A program made the position numbers and the translations under genes. Shown here piece after piece: positions 51,193-59,181 of a stretch of DNA of 64,000 bases. Each line of letters opens with the position of its first letter. Within the stretch, counting starts at the first letter, position 1. The stretch is taken from NCBI RefSeq assembly GCF_014596475.1, contig NZ_MECJ01000002.1, positions 1 to 64,000 of the forward strand, given 5' to 3'. The notes beneath the pieces are model-generated. The model searched no databases. It was not told the origin of the DNA and saw nothing but the letters and a program-made list of their open reading frames with translations. This DNA comes from Streptomyces sp. CBMA152. Lineage in GTDB: Bacteria > Actinomycetota > Actinomycetes > Streptomycetales > Streptomycetaceae.

Positions 51193-52749
51193 ATGCAAGC
51201 CCCTGTCTCCCGGCCCGTTACCGCCGACCTCACCGAGCGCCTGGATCCCCGGCGTTGGATCGTTCTGGCGATCCTCTCCGGGAGCCTTCTGCTGATCGCG
51301 ATGGACACCACGATCCTCAACGTGGCGTTCCCGTCGCTCGTCGCCGACCTTCAGCCCGGCTCGGTCGAGCAGCTCTGGATCATCGACGTGTACGCCCTCG
51401 CCCTCTCCGGGCTCCTCGTCACCGCGGGCGGTCTCGGTGACCGATGGGGGCGCAAGCGCCTGCTGCTGCTCGGCTTCGCGATATTCGCGCTTGCCTCGCT
51501 GCTCGCGGTGTTCGCCACTGCAGCCTGGCATGTCATCGGGGCGCGGGCCCTGCTCGGCGTCGGCGGCGCCGCGATCATGCCGTCCACGTTGTCGATCCTG
51601 CGGGATGTCTTCACAGACGCGCGCGAGCGGGCGTTCGCGTACGCCGTGTGGGCGGCGGTGCTCGGCGGCGGCATGGCGCTCGGCCCGATCATCGGTGGGC
51701 TGCTCGTCCAGGACCACGGCTGGCAGTCGGCCTTTCTGCTCAACATCCCTGTTGCCGCGCTGGTGATCGGCTTCGGGTTGTGGTTCCTGCCCGAGTCGCG
51801 GTCGGCGCGGAGTGGCAAATGGGACTGGTGGGGTGTGGGTCAGTCGGTCGTCGGCATGCTCGCTCTCGCGGGCGGTATCAAGCAGCTCGGCAAGAGCGGT
51901 GTCACCGACCCGATGCCATGGGTCCTGCTGGGGATCGCGGCGGTCGCGCTGACCGTGTTCGTGCGCCGTCAGCTGCGCCTGCCTGTTCCGCTGCTACAGG
52001 TGCGGCTGTTCACCAACCGGGCCTTCAGCATCGCCGCCATCGCCATTTTCCTCGGCATGGTCGGTATGGGTGCGGTGTTGTTCCTGGTGACGCAGTGGTT
52101 CCAGTACGCCCAGGGGTATACGCCGTTGCAGGCCGGGTTGCGGCTGCTGCCCGCGCCGCTGGGGCTGATCGTCACCTCGATGGTCACGCCCACGCTGATG
52201 CAGCGTTTCCCGATCCGGCATGTCATGGGTGCCGGGCTCGTCGCGATGGCGGTGGGGCTGGCGCTGCCGTGGGTTGTCCAGCGGTTCGCGGAGGTCGGGT
52301 ACCCGGCGTTCGGTGTTGCCTTGGCGGTGCTCGGCCTGGGGGTCGGTGTGGCGACCACGGTTGCGTCCGTGACTCTGATGGCTGCGGCTCCGGCGAGCGA
52401 CGTCGGTGGTGCGGCGGCGATCGAGGAGACGTGTTACGAGCTGGGTGCCGCGATGGGTGTGGCCATCCTGGGTAGCCTCGCGACCGCGCTGTACACGGCC
52501 AACCTGCCGTCGGTGGGGCTGGATGGGGTGGCCGTTGGCAAGGTGCGCGACTCTGTTGGCGAGGCGGCGCATGTGGCCGAGGGGATCGGCGGGCCGGCCG
52601 GGAAGGCGCTGCTCGATGTTGTGTCGCACGCGTACAGCACGGCGATCACGCCCGCGTTCTTGGTCGGTGCCGGGCTGGTGGTCGCGGCTGCCGCGATGGT
52701 GTGGGCGTGGATTCCGCGGGATCTGCGGCCGACTGAGAATGCGCACTGA
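51193..52749 (+). CDS. MFS transporter, DHA2 family (QacA/SmvA-like)
   Basis: A 518-residue exporter with 14 transmembrane helices. Characteristic sequences are LLIAMDTTILNVAFPSLVADL, GGLGDRWGRKRLLL, MALGPIIGGLLVQDHGWQSAFLLNIP and AAIEETCYELGAAMGVAILGS. It resembles proton-coupled antiseptic/dye exporters such as QacA and SmvA. It is co-transcribed with the TetR gene before it. The ATG is preceded only by a weak site, so translation may depend on the upstream gene. Confidence 0.95.
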   Translation: MQAPVSRPVTADLTERLDPRRWIVLAILSGSLLLIAMDTTILNVAFPSLVADLQPGSVEQLWIIDVYALALSGLLVTAGGLGDRWGRKRLLLLGFAIFALASLLAVFATAAWHVIGARALLGVGGAAIMPSTLSILRDVFTDARERAFAYAVWAAVLGGGMALGPIIGGLLVQDHGWQSAFLLNIPVAALVIGFGLWFLPESRSARSGKWDWWGVGQSVVGMLALAGGIKQLGKSGVTDPMPWVLLGIAAVALTVFVRRQLRLPVPLLQVRLFTNRAFSIAAIAIFLGMVGMGAVLFLVTQWFQYAQGYTPLQAGLRLLPAPLGLIVTSMVTPTLMQRFPIRHVMGAGLVAMAVGLALPWVVQRFAEVGYPAFGVALAVLGLGVGVATTVASVTLMAAAPASDVGGAAAIEETCYELGAAMGVAILGSLATALYTANLPSVGLDGVAVGKVRDSVGEAAHVAEGIGGPAGKALLDVVSHAYSTAITPAFLVGAGLVVAAAAMVWAWIPRDLRPTENAH

Positions 52750-52796
52750 GTGAGCCCCCACCCCACCCGTTCCCTTAACCCTCCGGGGGGAGGGGG

Positions 52797-53111
52797 GTTT
52801 CCCGGGGCTCCGCCCCGGGCCCCGGCGGGGGCTACGCCCCCTGCACCCCGCTACAGAGCTCCGCCCCGGACCCCGGCGGCGGCTGCCCGCCCTCTGCGCC
52901 CCGCTACAGAGCTCGCCCCTGCGCCCCGGGCCTGGGGGCGGGTGGGTAGCGGCCCCCTGCGCCTTCTCCCACCTTCTCCGGGCTGCGCCCTGGACCCCCA
53001 GCGGAGGTTGCGCCCCTGCACCCCGCTGTGGGGCTCCGTCTCCGTGCCCCGGGCCCGGGGGCGGGTGAGTAGCGGCGCCTGCCACCCATGCGCCCCGCTA
53101 TGGGAGTTCGC
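52797..53111. repeat. GC-rich imperfect tandem repeats between genes
   Basis: The space between the MFS and sigma-factor genes consists of imperfect units of about 52 bp built from words such as CTCCGCCCCGGACCCCGG, CCCCGCTACAGAG and GGGCGGGTGGGTAGCGG. Two-unit blocks are themselves repeated. The DNA could form strong hairpins. This kind of intergenic filler is frequent in Streptomyces and no gene is supported in it. Confidence 0.75.
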
Positions 53112-53114
53112 CCG

Positions 53115-54008
53115 TCACTCGCCGTACCCCCGACCAACGCCCTTGAGCTTCTCAGGGTTCACCTGGAGGCGCAGGCGGTGGATTTGGTTGTTGCGTAGGT
53201 CGAAGGTGAGGGCGCCCAGGGGGTGGCCGGCCAGCGTGAACAGGACGCCCTGTTCGCCGTTTATGGATGCGGGGTGGATCTCCAGCGCATCGAGGCCCGG
53301 CTTGGTCAGGACGCCCACGATCCAGCGGGCGACGCGGTCCGGGGTGTGCAGGGGCTTGCGGGCGGCGGTGACCTTGCCGCCGCCGTCGGACCAGGCGACG
53401 ACGTCGGGGGCGAGCAGCTCCATCATGGCGTTGAGGTCGCCGCCCTGGCAGGCGGCGATGAAGCTGCGGGTGACCGTGTCGCGGCGGGCCGGGTCGGCGT
53501 CGTAGCGAGGGCGGCGCGCTTGGACGTGCTGCCTTGCGCGGTGGGCGATCTGACGGATCGTCGGTTCCGGGCGTTCGAGGACCTCGGCGATCTCCGCGTG
53601 GCTGTAGCCGAAGACTTCGCGCAGGAGAAAGACGGCCCGTTCTACCGGGCTCAGCGTTTCCAGGACTACCAGCATCGCCATGGAGACGGTGTCGGTCAAC
53701 TCCGCCTCCTCGGCGATGTCGGGGGTGGTGAGCCACGGCTCGGGCAGCCAGGGGCCCACGTACGCCTCGCGGGTGGCCGCCGCCGAAGTGAGCCGGTTGA
53801 GGGCCAGGTTGGTGACGGTGCGTACGAGGTAGGCCTTGGGGTACCGGATGTCGTCACGGTCGGCGGCGGACCACTTGAGCCAGGCGTCCTGGAGGATGTC
53901 CTCGGCGTCGCTGACGCTGCCGAGCATGTGGTACGCGGTGGCGAACAGCAGCCGTCGGTGCTCGGTGAACGGGTCGGGGGTGCCGGGCTCGGCCGTCGGG
54001 TGGATCAT
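53115..54008 (-). CDS. sigJ: ECF41/SigJ-type RNA polymerase sigma factor with SnoaL-like domain
   Basis: A 297-residue ECF sigma factor. Region 2 is EHRRLLFATAYHMLGSVSDAEDILQDAWLKW, region 4 is TLSPVERAVFLLREVFGYSHAEIAEVLERPEPTIRQIAHRARQHV. The C-terminal 110 residues form a SnoaL-like (NTF2) domain that regulates the sigma factor, the hallmark of group ECF41; no anti-sigma gene is needed. ECF41 genes are usually linked to carboxymuconolactone decarboxylase, oxidoreductase or epimerase genes, and here an epimerase gene ends 13 bp upstream, supporting the class. Confidence 0.94.
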   Translation of the reverse strand: MIHPTAEPGTPDPFTEHRRLLFATAYHMLGSVSDAEDILQDAWLKWSAADRDDIRYPKAYLVRTVTNLALNRLTSAAATREAYVGPWLPEPWLTTPDIAEEAELTDTVSMAMLVVLETLSPVERAVFLLREVFGYSHAEIAEVLERPEPTIRQIAHRARQHVQARRPRYDADPARRDTVTRSFIAACQGGDLNAMMELLAPDVVAWSDGGGKVTAARKPLHTPDRVARWIVGVLTKPGLDALEIHPASINGEQGVLFTLAGHPLGALTFDLRNNQIHRLRLQVNPEKLKGVGRGYGE

Positions 54009-54021
54009 GGCGGCCAGGGTG

Positions 54022-54936
54022 TCAGGCACCCAGGTCGCGGGCAAGGGACCGGACGCCCGCCACGCTGTCGGGGTGGCTGGGCTTCCAGCCCAGCTCCGCC
54101 TTGGCCTTGCTGCTGTCGAGCCGCAGGTTCGTGGCCATGATGGTGTGCGCGAGCGGCGCAGCCCTGAGCAGCCACAGTGGTACGCGCAGTGGGGCCGGTG
54201 CGCCGAACGCCTCGGCCACCGCACGCACATGGGTGCCGAAGCCGGTCGGTAGATCGTCCGCGATGTTGTACGCCTGGGAGGGGCGGCCACGTTCGACAGC
54301 GGCCGCCAGCGCGCGGGCCGCGTCGTCCACATCCACCCAGGCCAGCTCGCGGCCGTTGTCGGTGACGGCCGGTAGGCTGCGCTTGCGCAGCATGGAGAGC
54401 ACGGTGGTGTCGGTGACGTCCTTGCCGTAGAAGAGGCCGAACCGCAGGCTGACGGCGTCGATTCCGTCCGCGCCGAAGGCCAGTTCCTCCTTGGCACGCA
54501 TCGCGCCGACATGGCGCTCCAGCCAGGCGTTGGTGCCCGCCGGGCCGAACTTCGTACCGTCCTCGGTGAGGGGCCGGTCGCTGTGGTCGCCGTAGCCATA
54601 GCCGAACATCATGTTCTCCAGGACGATCCGGCGGGCGCCGGTGGCGCGGGCGGCGGCCAGCAGGTTGGCCGTGCCCCGGGTGCGCAGGGCGTTGGTGCCC
54701 GCCATCTCCTTGTGGCGGATCAGCGACGTGCCCTGGAGCGCGGTGGCCGCGTGGATCACGACGTCGAACGCCAGGCCGTCCACCGCCCGCAGCACCGCGT
54801 CCCCGTCGAGCAGGTCCGCCCGTACCGTGTTCGAGGCGCCGCGCCCGAGCCCGGCCACCTCGTGTCCGGCGGCGGTGAGCTCCCGTACCGTCCGCCGACC
54901 CAGCACACCGCTCGCCCCTGCCAGCAGAATCCTCAT
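54022..54936 (-). CDS. NAD-dependent epimerase/dehydratase-like protein
   Basis: A 304-residue Rossmann-fold protein. The NAD(P)-binding MRILLAGASGVLGRRTVREL is followed by DVVIHAATALQG and LAWVDVDDAARAL; the usual YxxxK is not evident (RAKEELAF is in its place), so it may act as an atypical extended SDR. It is expressed ahead of the ECF41 sigma gene and is presumably its target. A TGTCACA box lies about 60-70 bp upstream of its start. Confidence 0.88.
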   Translation of the reverse strand: MRILLAGASGVLGRRTVRELTAAGHEVAGLGRGASNTVRADLLDGDAVLRAVDGLAFDVVIHAATALQGTSLIRHKEMAGTNALRTRGTANLLAAARATGARRIVLENMMFGYGYGDHSDRPLTEDGTKFGPAGTNAWLERHVGAMRAKEELAFGADGIDAVSLRFGLFYGKDVTDTTVLSMLRKRSLPAVTDNGRELAWVDVDDAARALAAAVERGRPSQAYNIADDLPTGFGTHVRAVAEAFGAPAPLRVPLWLLRAAPLAHTIMATNLRLDSSKAKAELGWKPSHPDSVAGVRSLARDLGA

Positions 54937-55032
54937 CGCCGCGCTCCCTGCGTTGTCCCGTTGTTCTGTCGTGGTGACACGTATACGACAAGCGAGGACG
55001 GGCGGATGTGACAGGCCGCGGGGTGACCCGTG

Positions 55033-55854
55033 TCACGAGTTCAGGAGTTCCACTCCGATCTTGTCGGTGGTCTCCGCGTCGCCGCTGAGCCGGTGGACCA
55101 CGACCCAGCGGCCGTCGGGCAGGGCGCCGGTGAAGACGGAGGCGTCCTTGGTGGCGCCGTTGTGCCACAGCAGGCCGCCGGCCCGCTGCCAGGAGGGAGC
55201 CGGGTCGCCGAGCCGCCGTTCGACCAGGAGTGAGGTGACCAGCCGGGCGGTCGAGTGGGAGGTCGCCCACAGGCCGCCGGCCGGGAGGATCGCGCCGGTC
55301 ATCGTCCATGGCGTGACCGGGCGGCCGAAGAGTCCGCGGGCGACCAGCCGTCGGTCGTGCGGGGGAGTGGAGGTGACGTCGGATATGCCGAGCGCGGCGA
55401 GGACGTACCGGCCGAGGAGTTCTTCGTACGGCGCACCTCCCGCCACCGCGAGCGCCGAACCGAGCACCGCGTAGCCGAAGTTGGAGTACTCCTCGCGCTC
55501 GCCCGGGCGGGCCGTCGTCAGCGAGTCGAGGCGGCGGAGCAGGCCGTCGAGTGCCGGGGCGTCGAAGGGGGCGTAGGGGTCCCGGAAGCGGCGCAGTCCC
55601 GGAGGCAGCCGGGGCAGGCCGGAGGTGTGTTCGGCGAGGTGGCGCAGTGTGATGCCGGTGCCGGGTGGTACGGGCAGGAAGCGTTCGAGGGGGTCGTCGA
55701 GAGCGAGCGCGCCCTCTGCGGCGAGGCTGACCAGGAGCGTGCCCGTGAGGGGCTTGGTCAACGAACCTATCTGGACGAACAGTCGGGGGTCGTGACCGTT
55801 CTCGATCCGCAGTGGGGCGGATTCGCTGAGGACGCAGAGCGGGACGGGAGCCAT
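55033..55854 (-). CDS. Serine beta-lactamase-like hydrolase (class C fold)
   Basis: A 273-residue protein of the beta-lactamase/DD-peptidase family. The nucleophile motif is IGSLTKPLTGTLL (S-x-x-K), the second YSNFGYAVLG (Y-x-N), and the third the HNG in LLWHNGATKD. No signal peptide, so it is probably a cytosolic esterase-type member rather than an antibiotic-resistance enzyme. The start is uncertain: ATG 55854 is used, but 55911 would add 19 residues. It is upstream of the epimerase gene on the same strand, 96 bp away. Confidence 0.85.
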   Translation of the reverse strand: MAPVPLCVLSESAPLRIENGHDPRLFVQIGSLTKPLTGTLLVSLAAEGALALDDPLERFLPVPPGTGITLRHLAEHTSGLPRLPPGLRRFRDPYAPFDAPALDGLLRRLDSLTTARPGEREEYSNFGYAVLGSALAVAGGAPYEELLGRYVLAALGISDVTSTPPHDRRLVARGLFGRPVTPWTMTGAILPAGGLWATSHSTARLVTSLLVERRLGDPAPSWQRAGGLLWHNGATKDASVFTGALPDGRWVVVHRLSGDAETTDKIGVELLNS

Positions 55855-55984
55855 CGTCCCATGATCACCGACGCCGGATCGCGGGCTGCTGCGGGGGCCG
55901 CCGCTGGACATCGCGGGCCCCCATCTCGCCGGGCCCGCCCCCAAGTTGCTGAGGAGGCGGGCCGGTCATCGCGTCCCTCGGACG

Positions 55985-57127
55985 TCAGCCTCGCGGCAGC
56001 GTCAGGCCCTGGACCAGGGGAAGCGCGGTCCAGTCGTTGGAGGCGATGGTCGCGTGGGACTTGGCGAGCAGGGCGATTCGGGCCTGGGCGTCGGCCGGGG
56101 ACGGGTTCTTGTCGTCGAGGGCCGGTGCGACGTTCTGCGCGTCGGTCATGACCAGCAGATAGTGCCGGGCGTCGTACCACGCGGTGTCGATCGTGCCGTT
56201 GAGATACGTGGCGGCGTCACCGTCGAAGACGACGAACCACGGGCGGAGCGAGGTGTCCGAGTAGCGGGTGCGCGGGTCGCCGCTCTGGGCGTTGTGGACG
56301 GTGGGGAAGACCTGGGCCTGGGCCGTGCGCCCGGCGGTGTGCAGATCGCGCAGGTAGGTCGCGTACTCCTTGTCGGTCCACAGCGTGTCGGTCGGATTGT
56401 TCTCCTCGACCGTGCCCGGGATGATCTCCAGGATCACCTTTCCGGCGAGCTGCGCGCGCGTGGGCCAGTTCCCGGCGGTGGCCGCCTCGTCGAGCGTCGC
56501 GTACTGACCGCCGCCGGGCTTGGCCAGCAGATCGGCCGGGCGGAAGACGGCGGAGCCGAGGTGGGCGCTGATCGTCTGGTCCAACTGGGCCGGGCCGAGG
56601 CCGAAGCGGGCCTGGAAACCCGCCTTCATCTCCAGCTTGATCATGAGAGGCGCGTGCCCGGGGTGGGCCGCGAGCCAGACGCGTACGTCGTCGAGGCAGC
56701 TCTCCAGGTCCTTGTTCGCACCGCCGGAGTAGAGCTGCGCGGGCGTGCTGGCGTTCACGCAGTTGTTGCTGTTGCCCAGGGGGTTGGAGTGGCTGACCTT
56801 CCACTCCTTGGTGATGAAGTCGTCCCACACATCGAGCTCGATCATGGAGGTGCCGGTGTCGAGCGCCTGCGCCAGATACTTGAACGCGGCCGGGTCGTAT
56901 GTGTTGTGCAGACCCGACGAGGTGGCGCCGGACAGCGGCAGGCCGTCGGTTCCGGAGGCTCCGGCGGTCCCGGCGGTCCCGGCGGTTCCGGCGGTTCCGG
57001 CGGTTCCAGTGGCGGAGGCGGCCTGGCTGCCGGCGGTGCCGACGAGCACGAGACCGGCGGCGAGCGCGCCGGCCAGCGCGGTGCGCAGGACTACGGGAAA
57101 TCGGCGCCTGGGCAGGGGTTTTGACAC
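55985..57127 (-). CDS. Secreted PI-specific phospholipase C-like protein (Ca2+-dependent type)
   Basis: A 380-residue exported protein. The signal peptide spans about 1-37 (VVLRTALAGALAAGLVLVG, cleavage after SQA), then a GTAGTAG repeat linker. The catalytic TIM-barrel features are SSGLHNTYD (His), MIELDVWDD (Glu/Asp) and VSHSNPLG (second His), with MIKLEMK and VILEIIPG on the barrel strands. Similar enzymes cleave phosphatidylinositol or glycerophosphodiesters. It is divergent from the propeller-like secreted protein gene by 231 bp. Confidence 0.88.
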   Translation of the reverse strand: MSKPLPRRRFPVVLRTALAGALAAGLVLVGTAGSQAASATGTAGTAGTAGTAGTAGASGTDGLPLSGATSSGLHNTYDPAAFKYLAQALDTGTSMIELDVWDDFITKEWKVSHSNPLGNSNNCVNASTPAQLYSGGANKDLESCLDDVRVWLAAHPGHAPLMIKLEMKAGFQARFGLGPAQLDQTISAHLGSAVFRPADLLAKPGGGQYATLDEAATAGNWPTRAQLAGKVILEIIPGTVEENNPTDTLWTDKEYATYLRDLHTAGRTAQAQVFPTVHNAQSGDPRTRYSDTSLRPWFVVFDGDAATYLNGTIDTAWYDARHYLLVMTDAQNVAPALDDKNPSPADAQARIALLAKSHATIASNDWTALPLVQGLTLPRG

Positions 57128-57358
57128 GGGTGTCCTCCTGTGGGGGATGGCTCTTCGCCGGACGGTGACAGCAGAGTGTGAATCGACGAAGTCATGACAA
57201 GCAACACGAGCTGCATTCCGGTTGCATTCCGCCTGCGTGGCCGTCGGACGACGCCATGACCGAAAGGTGCTCTGGCCGCCCCGTCATCGGCACAGCAGGA
57301 TGCTGTCCGGCTTGGGCGGTGCTCGGCGCGTCGCCCCACGCGCCGGGAGAAGGAGATC

Positions 57359-58189
57359 ATGCCGATGACCCGAAGACCGTTGAGGCAACTACTGTGCGGA
57401 GCCATCGCGTTGGGCCTCCTCTGCGCGGCTGGTACAGCCACCGCCTCCACCGCCGAGGCCGCCTCGGCCACCGCTTCCACCGCGGAGGCCGCCTCGGCCA
57501 CTGTCGCCTGCGCGATGGACAACGGCGCGCAGGGGCTCGCCAGCAGCCCCGTCGCGGGGAGCCTGTTCTCGGTGCCGCGTGCGGACGGGCGGGTCGATCA
57601 GTTCCAGCTGTTCTACGACTCCACCGCGACCGGCGGGCTGCCCTTCATCTGGCATCGCGACCAGTCGGAGCCGAACGGTGCGTACGGGCCGTGGGTGCGG
57701 GTCAGCGCCGCGACCGTCGGTCCGAAGGCGCCCTATGTCACCGCCGCCGAGAACACCGACGGCAGCATCGAGTTGCTCTTCGCGACCTACGGCCAGTTCT
57801 GCCACTCGGTGGAGGACGACCAGGTGGGGTGGACCGCGCCGGAGCCGTTCGGGCTCGTCCCCTCCCCGTACATGGGCGGCGTCGTGCTGTTCAAGGAGCG
57901 GGACGGCAGTCTCGACGCCTTCGCGTCGACCATGGCCACGGGCAGCTCGATGCAGCTGCGCACTCAGCGCGCCCCGAGCATCGACTGGGGGACCGTCGAG
58001 TCGATGGGGAAGGTGCCCGATCCCAATGTCGGGCTCAGCCAGCCGAGTACGGTCGACGAACTGCCGGACGGGCGGCTGCACTTGACGGTCCGCGAGTGGA
58101 ATCGGGACCGCTACTGGCAGATCACCCAGCTCGCCCCGCAGGGTGCCTGGGGCTCCTGGGAGCTGTGCGCCACGCAACAGTGCGCCTGA
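57359..58189 (+). CDS. Secreted beta-propeller-like protein (PLL/tachylectin-like)
   Basis: A 276-residue exported protein. Residues 1-45 carry a signal peptide (LLCGAIALGLLCAAGTATA) and a duplicated decapeptide ASTAEAASAT. The mature part repeats blades with W-x-R, GPWVRVSAATVGPKAPYVTAAENTDGSIELLFA, VVLFKERDGSLDAFASTMA and LPDGRLHLTVREWNRDRYWQITQL. This pattern matches bacterial sugar-binding propellers. No enzyme motif is seen. It may share a transcript with the neocarzinostatin-like gene that follows after 50 bp. Confidence 0.65.
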   Translation: MPMTRRPLRQLLCGAIALGLLCAAGTATASTAEAASATASTAEAASATVACAMDNGAQGLASSPVAGSLFSVPRADGRVDQFQLFYDSTATGGLPFIWHRDQSEPNGAYGPWVRVSAATVGPKAPYVTAAENTDGSIELLFATYGQFCHSVEDDQVGWTAPEPFGLVPSPYMGGVVLFKERDGSLDAFASTMATGSSMQLRTQRAPSIDWGTVESMGKVPDPNVGLSQPSTVDELPDGRLHLTVREWNRDRYWQITQLAPQGAWGSWELCATQQCA

Positions 58190-58239
58190 GCGCCGGACAA
58201 CACCACTCACGTCCCTCAACCGGCTGGGAGGCCGAGCCA

Positions 58240-59076
58240 ATGACCCGTACCGCCTTACGCACCCGACGCAGACGCGCGCTCTTCGGCGCCGCCGCCGTGT
58301 GCGGCACCCTCGCGCTCACCCTGGTCGGCACCCAGCCGAGCTCGGCCGCGCCCATAACCGGAGCCGCCGCGCCCGCACTGACCGTGAACAAGACGACCGG
58401 CATCCGCGACGGCGACATCGTCAGCTTCGGTATCACCGGTGGCCCGCCCAAGGAGTACGTCCGGGTCGAGCAGTGCGTGGCAACGGCAGAGGGCGGAACG
58501 GCCTGCGACGAGAACACCGGGCGCCAGTTCCGTGTCTACCCGGACGGTACGTACCAGCTCTCGCCGAAGAAGCTGTACGCGCGCCTGGACACCCCGGCCG
58601 GGCCCGCCGACTGCCGGAGTGCGACGGCGGCCGAGCAGTGTCTGCTGGCGCTCACCGACAACGCGGGCGCCGTGCTCACCACCGTGCCCCTGCGCTTCAG
58701 GCCGCACGCGCCCCTTGAGGCGCCCCCGACGCTGCACGCCACGCCCGACAGCGGTCTGACGGACGGCCAGAGTGTCCATGTGACCGGGCGGAGGTACGAG
58801 CCGCAGTACCACATCCCGGTCCTGGAATGCCTTGCCGGAGCGACCGACACGTTCGCCTGCCGCCCGGGCTCGCGGCCGCCCGCGACGACCGACGACGGCC
58901 GGATCGACCAGGACAGCACCCTCTCGGTCGCGTTCACGACGATCGACGGGCACGCGGTCGACTGCCGCAAGGACACCTGCGAGCTCATCGCGTTCGCCTC
59001 GCGCTACCACGGCCCCGGCACGGTCCGGACCCCGCTGAGCTTCGACAAGACCGCCACCGCGTCCACCAGGCGCTGA
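58240..59076 (+). CDS. Secreted protein with two neocarzinostatin-like domains
   Basis: A 278-residue exported protein. A signal peptide covers about 1-36 (ALFGAAAVCGTLALTLVG, then SSA). Two Ig-like domains follow, about 40-155 and 160-275. Each opens with the apoprotein pattern (ALTVNKTTGIRDGDIVSFGI; TLHATPDSGLTDGQSVHVTG) and has two cysteine pairs (VEQC...TAC and DCRS...EQC; LEC...FAC and DCRKDTC). Neocarzinostatin-type apoproteins bind enediyne chromophores, but no enediyne gene is in the window, so a different role is likely. Tandem copies are unusual. Confidence 0.85.
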   Translation: MTRTALRTRRRRALFGAAAVCGTLALTLVGTQPSSAAPITGAAAPALTVNKTTGIRDGDIVSFGITGGPPKEYVRVEQCVATAEGGTACDENTGRQFRVYPDGTYQLSPKKLYARLDTPAGPADCRSATAAEQCLLALTDNAGAVLTTVPLRFRPHAPLEAPPTLHATPDSGLTDGQSVHVTGRRYEPQYHIPVLECLAGATDTFACRPGSRPPATTDDGRIDQDSTLSVAFTTIDGHAVDCRKDTCELIAFASRYHGPGTVRTPLSFDKTATASTRR

Positions 59077-59181
59077 CCCGGACCGTACCGACACGCGGCA
59101 CAGGCCGGGGCGGACACACGGATGGCCACCCCGGCCGTGTCGTGCGGCCACGGCAGGCTCCACCACGTCGATGATGCGCAA

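Noticed and set aside
54950..55030. Canonical ECF41 promoter upstream of the epimerase
   Set aside because: TGTCACA is present but the -10 CGTC is not at the expected distance, so it is not listed as a promoter.
56940..57010. GGCGGTCCC/GGCGGTTCC repeats as a CRISPR-like or minisatellite element
   Set aside because: They are nine-base codon repeats encoding the GTAGTAG linker after the PI-PLC signal peptide.
59077..59181. c-di-AMP (ydaO-type) riboswitch upstream of the KimA-like permease
   Set aside because: Only about 100 bp are available and no matching structure or conserved boxes are visible.
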